Positions 53,357-63,300 of a stretch of 64,000 bases of DNA are shown piece by piece (the stretch's first letter is position 1; every line of letters starts with the position of its first letter). The position numbers and the translations under genes were made by a program. The notes below the pieces were generated by a model, which had not been told where the DNA came from, did no database searches, and saw only the letters and a list, made by a program, of their open reading frames with translations. The stretch covers positions 62,001 through 126,000 of the forward strand of contig NZ_JBHULB010000006.1 of assembly GCF_042684265.1 (NCBI RefSeq). The letters are read 5' to 3'. Source of the DNA: Croceitalea marina (lineage in GTDB: Bacteria; Bacteroidota; Bacteroidia; Flavobacteriales; Flavobacteriaceae).

Positions 53357-54393
53357 ACAGAAACTTCAGAAAACTCGCTAAAACTGCTTTGATATTAGTC
53401 TATTTGGTTATCATTGCCGGAGCTGTCGTACGAATGACAGGTAGTGGTATGGGCTGCCCAGATTGGCCTAAATGTTTTGGATATTACATTCCTCCCACCA
53501 ATGTGAAAACATTAGAATGGCAACCTCAGCGCGAATTTGAAAAAGGACAGGTCATCATTGTAAATGAATCTTTAAAGGTGGCAAAGACAAATTTTGTCAC
53601 CGGGCCGATATTTTCTGAAACCAATTGGGAAGCATATATAAAGCATGATTATGCTACATTTAATGTCTGGCACACTTGGATAGAGTATATCAATCGTCTT
53701 TTTGGTGCCTTAGCCGGTTTGGCCACCTTAATTTTAGCTATCTACTCCTTTAAATTCTGGAAGAAAAAGAAAAGAATCACTTTACTTTCTTGGCTGATAG
53801 TTTTTGGAATGGTGTTTCAGGCCTGGTTGGGTGCGACAGTCGTGTATTCTGTATTGGAGCCCGTTAAAATAACCGTTCATATGGTAATGGCGCTTCTGAT
53901 CGTAGCTTTTATTTTATATGTCATATTTGAGGTAAACGAACAGAATATACTCCATAAACATAAGAGACCGCTGACCACAATATTTATACTATCGCTTATC
54001 TTGACTTTAATACAAATAATCTTAGGAACTCAAGTGCGGCAATTCGTAGATGAGCAAATAGATGTGGTCGGAGAAAATGCAAAAGACTTGTGGCTATTAA
54101 AGCCAACAGCTCAATTCTATATTCATCGATCGTTTTCAATTTTGGTAGTGCTTCTTAATTGTTATTTATTTTACACGATCAAAAAAAATAGTTTGGGCTT
54201 TGAAAAAATGAATTGGGTAATTGGCTTAATCATTCTCGAAGTGTTTACTGGCATTTTAATGTACTATGTAGACTTTCCATTCGGCAGCCAGCCTTTACAT
54301 TTGGTTTTTGCCAGTATTTTATTTGGCACACAATTCTATTTGGTTTTAGAAGCCTTAAAAGCTTCTAAAAGTCACAAAACTTTGTACCTTTAG
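53353..54393 (+). CDS. ctaA: Heme A synthase (CtaA/COX15)
   Basis: A 346-residue integral membrane protein with about eight transmembrane helices. Characteristic features are VVRMTGSGMGCPDWPKCFGY at the first helix-loop, the heme-ligand His in VWHTWIEYINRLFGALAG, VHMVMALLIVAFILY, and the second half pair IHRSFSILVVLL and LHLVFASILFG. It converts heme O to heme A for cytochrome c oxidase, so the organism respires aerobically. The GSGMGCPDWPKC segment has the Cys pair found in part of the family. Confidence 0.93.
   Translation: MNRNFRKLAKTALILVYLVIIAGAVVRMTGSGMGCPDWPKCFGYYIPPTNVKTLEWQPQREFEKGQVIIVNESLKVAKTNFVTGPIFSETNWEAYIKHDYATFNVWHTWIEYINRLFGALAGLATLILAIYSFKFWKKKKRITLLSWLIVFGMVFQAWLGATVVYSVLEPVKITVHMVMALLIVAFILYVIFEVNEQNILHKHKRPLTTIFILSLILTLIQIILGTQVRQFVDEQIDVVGENAKDLWLLKPTAQFYIHRSFSILVVLLNCYLFYTIKKNSLGFEKMNWVIGLIILEVFTGILMYYVDFPFGSQPLHLVFASILFGTQFYLVLEALKASKSHKTLYL
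54385..54392 (+). promoter_or_regulatory. -7 element for the PRiA4-ORF3-like gene
   Basis: TACCTTTA, one mismatch from TANNTTTG, inside the last codons of ctaA and 21 bp before the next ATG, so the downstream gene can be expressed separately from ctaA. Confidence 0.4.
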
Positions 54394-54413
54394 CCCCATT
54401 AATTTTTTTATCG

Positions 54414-54908
54414 ATGATTTATAAAATCAGGGTGATACTTGATACTGAAGAGGATATTTTTAGGGATTTAGAACTTGAAAACTCCAATACCCTAGAAGAT
54501 TTTCATAATGCCATTACTCAAGCTTTTGGTTTTATGGGCAATGAAATGGCCTCTTTTTATACTTGCGATGAAGAATGGGTTCAAGACGAAGAAATTGCAC
54601 TTTTTGATATGAGCGAGTCTGGTTCGGATGTTCGTTTAATGAATGAAACCTTATTGTCTGATGTTCTAACGGAAAACGAACCTAAACTCATCTATGTTTA
54701 CGATTTTTTGAGTATGTGGACGTTTTTTGTGGAACTGGCCGATATTGTTGAAAAGGAAGATGGCAGAGTTTATCCAAATGTACTTTTTAGTTTTGGTGAA
54801 TTGCCTGATTCTCCCCCAGAAAAAAGCTTTGAGTCGAAACCCACAATGGATTTTGATGATAATTTTGAGAGCTATGACGATTTAGATTTTGATGAAAATT
54901 GGAACTAG
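54414..54908 (+). CDS. PRiA4-ORF3-like (IS1096 passenger TnpR-type fold) protein
   Basis: A 164-residue acidic protein. It begins IYKIRVILDTEEDIFRDLEL, followed by TLEDFHNAITQAFGFMGNE and MASFYTCDEEWVQDEEI, then LIYVYDFLSMWTFFVELAD. This is the pattern of the plasmid pRiA4b ORF-3 family. Despite the family name there is no transposon here; the family is common in Bacteroidota chromosomes and has no known function. The C-terminus is strongly acidic. Confidence 0.8.
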   Translation: MIYKIRVILDTEEDIFRDLELENSNTLEDFHNAITQAFGFMGNEMASFYTCDEEWVQDEEIALFDMSESGSDVRLMNETLLSDVLTENEPKLIYVYDFLSMWTFFVELADIVEKEDGRVYPNVLFSFGELPDSPPEKSFESKPTMDFDDNFESYDDLDFDENWN

Positions 54909-54973
54909 TCTTGATTGCCTACAAACTCATATTGAAATAAAATATTCCTAATTTCTTAATTAACCATAGATAA

Positions 54974-56032
54974 ATGCTAAACCTTTATCCTGCCCAAATT
55001 GAAAGTGTTTCTTTGCACAGAGTCGGTAATAAAAATAAAAACGAAGCTATTTTTTTATCCGCAGAACCCCATACATTGAACGATGAAATGGCCGGCTTGC
55101 TTAAGGAGTATTTTTTTAGGCCTTTTAGAGAAAAGGAAGAAAACTATTTTAAGTTTTCAAATGAAGTAGATGTAGAATTCAATGAGGTGTACAAAGCCGT
55201 TGTTGAAATTTTTGAAGACCCTTCAAAAGCACATGCAACATCAAAGAAAATAACTACACATTTATACGAACAGTCCAACCACCCCCATATCAAAAGCGGC
55301 GAGGTATATATCGTTTTCTTTTCCGATATGGTCATTGATAACAAAAAAACTGAAGCAGTTGGTATTTTTAAAAGTGAATTAAAGCACGACTTTCTTCAGT
55401 TTGAAGAAAGAAATCAAAATTTGGATATTTTAATCCGTCAGGGAATAAACACGAATAAATTAGATAAAGGATGCCTGGTCTTTAATCAAGATAAAGAAGA
55501 GGGGTATAAAGTACTTTCGGTCGATAGCAACAGGTATGATGCCAAATACTGGCTTGAAAATTTCTTGGGTCTAGAACCCCTTACCGATGAGAATTTTTAC
55601 ACCAAAAACTATTTAAAATTCTGTCAAAACTTTGCAAAAGACGTAGTCTTGCCCGCCGAAGATAAGCAGCAAGAAGTACTATTCATGAATAGAGCCGTTA
55701 ACCACTTTGCCAAAAACGATGCTTTTGAAGAAAGTAGCTTTTTGAACGAGGTAATGGAAAACCCCGAATTGATACCAGAATTCAAACATTACAAAGTTGA
55801 AAAGGGCCCTAAATACAGTATTGAAGATGTATCAAACTTTGATATCGCCAATAAGGCAGTTTCTGATGCCCGTAAAAAAATTAAAAACGTTATTAATCTT
55901 GATACCAATATTCAGATTAAGATGGATTTTATCAACCCTGAGTCTGCAGAAAAATTTGTTGAAAAAGGTTGGGACGAAGAACGGCAAATGTATTATTACT
56001 TGGTATACTTCAACAAAGAGCAGAAAAGCTAA
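54974..56032 (+). CDS. Nucleoid-associated protein, NdpA/YejK family
   Basis: A 352-residue protein of the 37-kDa nucleoid-associated (PF04245-like) family. It has the N-terminal IESVSLHRVGNKNKNEAIFL, a middle segment VYIVFFSDMVIDNKKTEAVG, GCLVFNQDKEEGYKVLSVD, and YWLENFLGLEPLTDENFYTK (about residues 196-215). Members bind nucleoid DNA in enterobacteria; in Bacteroidota the role is not established. Its 3' end overlaps the convergent gene by 4 bp. Confidence 0.88.
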   Translation: MLNLYPAQIESVSLHRVGNKNKNEAIFLSAEPHTLNDEMAGLLKEYFFRPFREKEENYFKFSNEVDVEFNEVYKAVVEIFEDPSKAHATSKKITTHLYEQSNHPHIKSGEVYIVFFSDMVIDNKKTEAVGIFKSELKHDFLQFEERNQNLDILIRQGINTNKLDKGCLVFNQDKEEGYKVLSVDSNRYDAKYWLENFLGLEPLTDENFYTKNYLKFCQNFAKDVVLPAEDKQQEVLFMNRAVNHFAKNDAFEESSFLNEVMENPELIPEFKHYKVEKGPKYSIEDVSNFDIANKAVSDARKKIKNVINLDTNIQIKMDFINPESAEKFVEKGWDEERQMYYYLVYFNKEQKS

Positions 56033-57102
56033 AACTTTTTATCGATTATCTGCTTCATACTAACGTCTTCATAGTTTCTTTTAACAAAATCTAAGGCCGT
56101 ATCTAAAACTTCACCCATTGTTTTGCACTTTTTAAACTCTACATCCATGGTGAATTCATGAATTTCCTTTTTTAAGCGTTCAATATTCTCTGGCAGCGAA
56201 ATTCTATCCGCTCTTGCTGCACTCACTAATTGTTTTATTCTTTTTCCCGAACTGATGATTCTTTTGGCAACAATAGAACGTTCTTCTATTTTATATTGAT
56301 CAACAGAATATTCTTGAAGTTTTTCTGAAACCAATTCTACCATTTTATAGTTTTCTTTAAAAAACTGGGGCAGGTAAACCCTTAATTTACCTTCAAAACA
56401 TTGTTGGTCAAAATCAATTGCCCTGATTCTATAGACAACATGGTCAAAGTCATGAACCGGTACAATTACATAATTGTATGAACGCATATCGCCCAATAAA
56501 CGAATCATACAGCGTTCATTGAACTTGACAAATTCTTTGGCTAGTTGCGCTTTTTCTGATGCCGTGCATTTTGGGAGCACATTTTTAATAAATACATCAC
56601 CGGGAATACCCGCAATATGCTCTTCAATTAACGTGTCTTTATAGACCAGAAAATTTAAATTGTATGGTGAAAGCATGTGCTCCAATTCTAAACCATATAT
56701 TCTTGAAGCATCGGTTTTCTTTACATAAAAATGAGTGTAATTATCATTTAAAATATTTCTAACCTTAATTCTAAAAGGTTTTGAGTTGCCAAAAGTGCAG
56801 TAATCAATGGCATCGATATTCAGATATTCCAATATGCGCTCACTACCGTCAGAATGCAGTATGGAATATACTTTCTTAAGGCTTAAATCAATTTCTTCCC
56901 TGTCAAAATCAGAGTAAAATACCCTTACCCAGAGTGTATCATTATCTTCATTGTCATATACCGCAACAGAACCTGCAAAACGAAGCAGGTCATCATAAAA
57001 AATAGGAATTTCAATATTTCGATTGTAACGACCTAAATACGTATCAAGTTTTTTCTTAACTGGATAAGCTGGTTTTTTTTTGGACATTAATTTTTCTTCC
57101 AT
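56029..57102 (-). CDS. Conserved protein of unknown function, possible kinase-like fold
   Basis: A 357-residue protein that I do not recognise as a named family. It has no signal or transmembrane segment. The middle contains RLLGDMRSYNYVIVPVHDFD and then YRIRAIDFDQQCFEG (about residues 225-258). The order GD-x(4)-N followed by IDFDQ resembles the catalytic and metal-binding loops of aminoglycoside phosphotransferase/HipA-like kinases (HGDxxxxN...xDFG-like), but no P-loop equivalent was identified. The C-terminal third is helical and basic. The start ATG is the first available. Treat the kinase idea as a weak hypothesis. Confidence 0.6.
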   Translation of the reverse strand: MEEKLMSKKKPAYPVKKKLDTYLGRYNRNIEIPIFYDDLLRFAGSVAVYDNEDNDTLWVRVFYSDFDREEIDLSLKKVYSILHSDGSERILEYLNIDAIDYCTFGNSKPFRIKVRNILNDNYTHFYVKKTDASRIYGLELEHMLSPYNLNFLVYKDTLIEEHIAGIPGDVFIKNVLPKCTASEKAQLAKEFVKFNERCMIRLLGDMRSYNYVIVPVHDFDHVVYRIRAIDFDQQCFEGKLRVYLPQFFKENYKMVELVSEKLQEYSVDQYKIEERSIVAKRIISSGKRIKQLVSAARADRISLPENIERLKKEIHEFTMDVEFKKCKTMGEVLDTALDFVKRNYEDVSMKQIIDKKF

Positions 57103-57296
57103 CAGTTTGCACTTTTCACCATTGTTAAAACCCTAACGCAATGATTTTTAAGTATTCTCTTACTTTCTTTAAAAAATCATAAGACCGTTGAGATGCTAAT
57201 ATAATCGGTTATTTACATAACACCCATATTTATCAACATCTTAAAGCGGTTTTACAACATAAAATTGTAGTAGTTGTTCTTTCGATGTTTTTTTGA

Positions 57297-57319
57297 GGCT
57301 GGGTTCATTGAATCCAGCC
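57297..57319 (+). other. Hairpin in the leader of the giant adhesin gene
   Basis: A 9-bp stem GGCTGGGTT / AATCCAGCC with loop CATTG, 18 bp before the ATG. It has one G-U pair and no T-run after it, so it is more likely a leader structure than a terminator. Confidence 0.4.
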
Positions 57320-57337
57320 CCAATCAAAATTATTTAA

Positions 57338-60300
57338 ATGAACTTGAAAGCATTCTTATTTGGCTTCGCCTTATTTATAAGTTTTTCTGCTACCGCTCAA
57401 CTTAGTGACTTACATTATTTACCACCTTTAAAACAAGGGCAGAATAATGCCGGTATTAGAGAACAGGCAGTATATCTTTCTACCCCTGAACCTACAACTT
57501 TTGCAGTAAACGTTTACCGCGGTACCAATGCAACCCCAGTGGCGACCTTCAATATTTCTAACGTGAGCCCTGCGGTTTATTCAATGACTAATGGAGATAA
57601 TAATATCATTCTGGTAAACAATGCAAATACCGGGGTGGTCTTAACTAATAGTGGTCTGCGTTTTGAGTCGCCAAGTGGCAATAAGTTTTATGTAAACTAT
57701 CGAGGTAGTAGTAGTGCCCAATCGGCTTCATTAACCTCAAAAGGTAGGATAGCCATGGGTACCAACTTTAAATGGGGTGGCGTACCGAATAGAGGTTCTC
57801 ACCCTTCAAAATCAAATACACTGGGTATCATGGCGACAGAAGATAATACGACCGTTAATCTTTTTGGCTATGATCCCGATTGTGAATTTAGAGTTGGTAC
57901 CAACAGAGCAGGTATAACCGCCAACACCCACCAAATAACCTTAGATGCCAATGAATCTTTTGTATATGAAACATACATTGGTGACACGCCAACACAGGCA
58001 CATGAAGATGGTTGGATCGGAGCATCAATCGTCTCCGATAAAGATATTGTAATCAGTAACGGCTCCATAAACTTTGGTCGACAAGTAGGAGCAACTAATC
58101 GTGATGCTGGCATTGACCAACCGGTACCTGAAAACCGTTTAGGTAAAGAATACGTTTTTGTTCGAGGTAATGGAAATTCGAATGGTTGGACTGAATTTCC
58201 CTTGATTATCGCCATATCGGATAATACTCAGATTTTTGTAAATGGTTCGACAACCCCCATTGCCACAATTAACAATGGTGACTATTTTGAAATACCAAGC
58301 AACTTCTACTCTGCAAACGTTGCAGGGGCCAATATGCTTGTACAGACCTCGAAAGATGTTTACGCTTATCAATGTATGGCTGGCGCCACGACGCCATATA
58401 CACAAGGCTTAAATTTTGTTGCCCCGGTAAACTGTCTTTTGCCCGATGTCATGGATAACATTCCTGATATTAGAAATATGGCAGGAACAACAGTAACAGG
58501 CGGCATGACCATTATTGCCGCAGTAAATACACCAGATGCGAACATTATAGTTAATGATGGTAACGGCCCGGTTACTTTGCCGGCTTCCAATCCTGTAGCC
58601 GGTTCTGCCGATTGGAAGACTTTTTACATTCCAAATTTAAATGGAGATGTCAGTGTTGCATCCACAGGCCCTATGGCTGTTGGTTTTTTTGGATTTAATG
58701 GTGCAAGAGGTGTAGCAGGCTATTTTTCTGGTTTTGATACCGTTCCCGAGGTAACTCTAGAAATACGAGGTGGCAGCGGTTGTTTTGTTGGATCTGAAAT
58801 TTTTGAAGCAACGAACAGTAATTTTGATGCTTTTCAATGGTATAAAGATGGTGAAATTATTCCAGGTGCTAATAGTCCAATCTATACTCCCGATGGCGCG
58901 GGCGAGTACTTTTTAAGAGGTACTAAAGGCCCTTGTACTTACGATAGTAACTCTATTCTTGGGTTATATTGCGACCCAGATATCCATATTGAAAAAACGG
59001 TGGATAATTCAGAAATTATGGAAGGTGAAACGGCTACGTTCACCATTCGGGTGCAAAACTGGGGTGTAGGCCCTTTGACCAACCTACAGGTTACGGATAA
59101 CATTCCAGCGGGGCTCACTTTAGTCAATGCCTTCACAATAACCGGAAGTTTTAGTGGAAACACCTGGGATATCGGAACCTTGGATGGTGGCGAAGTTGCT
59201 GAGTTAGAACTTGAGGTTAGGGCTGATGAAATAGATACCTTACCGCTACTAAGTTTAACAAACACGGCTACTCATACCCAAGACCAAACCGACACAAACT
59301 TGACGGCAGATAGCCCGTCCGCAAAAATTGTAGTTCACAATGATTTTGATAATGACGGAGTAAAAGATATTGTAGATTTAGATGACGATAATGATGGTAT
59401 TTATGATGAAGACGAATGTGAAACCTTATCGTTCAATATTTCCGGTGGAGGTAGTCACGCCAGTAGTTTAGTGACCGTTGAAAATTACCTAATCCTAGAT
59501 ATTTTTAGTTTAGATAATTCTTTCAACTTAAACCTTAATGGTACCGATATTGCGGGAGAAATTCAATTTCAAACAGGAGCGGGCGGAAATTTTGCAACAT
59601 TCCTTGATGGGTTTGGATATGGGCAAGATGGAAATCCACAAATTTATACACTAACTGGCTCAGAAGGGAGTCCATTATTAAGAGTTGTCATAAATCAAGC
59701 TGGTGAATTTGAACTGTTTGGAACAAGAACATCAAATGGTATACTTGAACCAATGGTCTTAACAACACCTGCCGGTACTTTTTCATGGAATGCCTCCGGA
59801 AATAATTCCATTACTGTTGGTCAAGCCGTGGTGGGCCCTACAAATATGTCTGGCACGCTACTAACAGCAGGTTGTGATACGGATAATGACGGCTTCCCAA
59901 ATCATTTAGATTTAGATAGCGATGGTGATGGCTGTAGTGATGCCAATGAATTTTATAAAGATGATAATGCCGATGGAGGTGACGGAGGCGAATTTGGCAC
60001 TGGAACTCCTGTTGTAGATTCTAGTGATGGAACAGTAAATGCAGCATCATACAATCAAGTTTTTGCTCCTGAAATTCTATTGGGCAATACCTCGGAAGAT
60101 TTAGGCGGAAATGATATTAATGGTCAAAATGTAAGCTTGGGCCAAACCTTTAATTATGTACTTCGTTTTCAAAACACAGGCGACGATAATGCCGTAAATT
60201 TCACTATAAGAGATGTTTTACCCAATAATGTCACCTTAGATAATATAGACGTGACCAATGCCCCAGGAACTACCCATGTTTACGACCCAACAAACCAAGA

Positions 60301-63300
60301 TATAACTTTTACGGTACCTGACAATCTAGTGGAAATTGGTGATCCAGAATACACAATTGTCATCACGGTAAGCATTGCCAATAATTGCTCAGATTTTGTT
60401 TCAGCTTGTTCATCTACCTTACAAAATAACGCTTATTCCACTTATCAAGGTGAAATCAATACCTCGGTATTTACCGATGAGGGCGGCTCAAGTTCCATAA
60501 CCGCATGCCCTCGAACACCTGAGGTTGCAAGCAACTCGATATCGAACGATCTTGCTGGCTGTAATCAAGCAAGAACGGTACAGTTGTGTGGTGATAACAC
60601 GATTTTAACCGCAGGTTCTGGATTTACGACCTACAATTGGATTTTAGACACTAATGGAAATGGTGTTGTAGACGGTTCTGATACTGTTTTAAACGACGGG
60701 GACCCCGATGGGGACCCAAGTACATTGCTTGTCACCAATATTGGAGATTATATTGTAGAAAAATCTGGCGCTAGTGGATGTTCAGATTTGATCGAACGTA
60801 TTACCGTAGAGCGATTTGGCACGACCCAAACAAACCCAATAATCAATTATTTCAATCAGGTCAATAGTGATACAAATGCTGATAACGATTTGCAAGGCGA
60901 AATCGTAACCTGCTCAATTGACGGCGATTTATTACCAAAAATATTTTTATGCGGTTCAGCAGATGAAGCACTCATACAATTGGGTATTACCGATGCACAA
61001 AGTATCGTTTGGGAAAAACTCGATGAGACCAGTTGCTCTGACACTGGTGACGATTGTGCAAATAAGAATGGTACTTGTGCTTGGAATAACCTTCAAACAG
61101 GAGATAATTTTACAGCAACTGAAAATGGTGAATATAGAGTTGTTATCAACTACTTAAATGGATGCTTTAGTCGTTTCTACTTCGATGTTTTCAAAAATGT
61201 ATTAGATATTGACTACACCTCAGCAGACATATTATGCAGCACACCAGGTAGTATCAGAATAACCAATGTTGGTGCAGGTTACGGATTTCAATTACTTGAT
61301 GCGACAAATGACAATATTATTGTTCCCTTCTCGGCAAATAATGGGCCTAACTTCGATATAAATACTAACGGCACATATAAAGTTCAGGTTGTACAATTAA
61401 ATCCAAGTGATAACACTCCGATTGCCGGAAGCTGTATTTTTGAAACTGAGGATATCGGAATTCAAGAAAGAAATTTCAGTGTAAGCCTAAGTACTACCCC
61501 AGAGGACTGTAACCAATTGGGTACCATTACTGTTCAGGCCTTAAATGCTTTACCAAACTACAGTTATGAACTACGCTTAGATGATGGAAGTAATGGTGGT
61601 CTTGGTTCTTTGGTAAGCAATCAACCCGCATTAAACGATAACTCATATACGTTTTCAAATGTTAATCCAGAAGATTATTTGGTCGTAACAAGAACCCAAG
61701 ATGGTTGCTTCGATTCGCAACAAATAACTGTAGATGCTATTCCAGAATTAACACTAACCGCCGTTACTTCAGAAAACATTACCTGTAACGCCGGTATTGT
61801 AAATCTTTCACCTGCTGGTGGCCTACCAAGCCCTAACTACGAAGTAGCTATATGGAGTAAAGATGGTGTTGATTTATATACGGACGAGGCATCGGTTCCA
61901 GATTCGGATTATCAAACAACATCAAGTTTTCTCTTTGGATATCGCGGAACACCTAGCACATACTTTCCAAACGAAGATGGTGATTATAGATTTATAGTAA
62001 GAGATGGTAACGGGTGCTATGCAATATCAAATGCTGTTCGGGTAGATGATTTAGGAAGCTTGTCTATTTCAGCCTCTGATTCCGGCATTGTTTGTGCAGA
62101 TTCAGCCACCGCTTCGCTAACCGTATCCGTTACAGGTGGTACATCACCGTATCAATACAGTTTAGATGGTGGTGCCAACTATCAAAATGCGGACACGTTT
62201 GTGAATCTTCCAGCCGGACTTTATACCATTACCGTAATGGATTCAAGTAGTGGAACCAACTGTGTAGAAAACTTTGATTATGAAATAGTACAACCGTTCA
62301 GATTGACTGCATCTCCATCGGTAATTGAAGATGCTTCCTGTAATCCTGCAGGGGCACTGGTAAAAATATTGAATGCCAACGGGGGCCAAGCACCGTATGC
62401 GTATAGTTTTGATGGAGGAAGTAATTTTGGAGCGATTAGCGAACAAAACTTATTGCCGGGCACCTATCAATTGGTTTTAAGAGACAATTTGGGTTGTACT
62501 TTTGATATGGACTTCACTGTTCCTACCAATGTGAATGACCCTAGTTTTCCTTATACAGTAGATTATTCATGCAATGGAGAAGGAACAATTACTATTAACC
62601 CATCGAATACTTCTGATTTTACTTACTCGTATGCTTTAGGTGGAACACCAAATACGCCGACCACAAATAACGTTTTTGAAAATGTTACTAATGGCGTTTA
62701 CACGGTAAATATTGATTATACTACTTCAATAGCCCCAGGACAAACTATACTCTTTAATGAGAATTTTGGTGCTGGACCAACTACTCAAATTGGCGAGATA
62801 GGAACTGATTATTGTTATGAGCCACAAAATGGCACAACTACAAATTGTAATAGGGGCCCAGCGGGAATATTAGTGAATGGAGAGTACACCGTAACAAACT
62901 TTATAACGAATCCCGTTTCATTCTGGACAAACCCTCAAGATCATACAGGTTTGACAGACGGCAGGTTCTTAGCGATAGATGTGAGTACTTTTTCCGATAC
63001 TGGTAATCCGCAACTTAACAATGTGTTATGGGCAAGACGAAATCTTGAGGTCTTAGCGAACCGAGAAATCACATTGGATTTTTGGGCCTATAACTTAATG
63101 AACCTTTCTGGTGCTGGTAACAATCCACAAGTATTGGTTGAAATTTTAGATAATACCGGAACTGTAATTTATAGTGAAGTAACCAATGAAATTCCTAAAA
63201 ATACCGGCGATACCGATTGGCATCAACGAACCATAACATTTGATCCTAGTGCTAATACGGATATCGACATTGTTTTCAGAACAAATGTGAATAGCAATGA

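Noticed and set aside
54414..54908. Mobile-element gene suggested by the IS1096/pRiA4 family name
   Set aside because: No transposase, terminal repeats or composition change surrounds it; chromosomal copies of this family are common in Bacteroidota.
57297..57319. Hairpin before the giant adhesin as a terminator
   Set aside because: No T-run follows on either strand, and the upstream gene is transcribed in the opposite direction.
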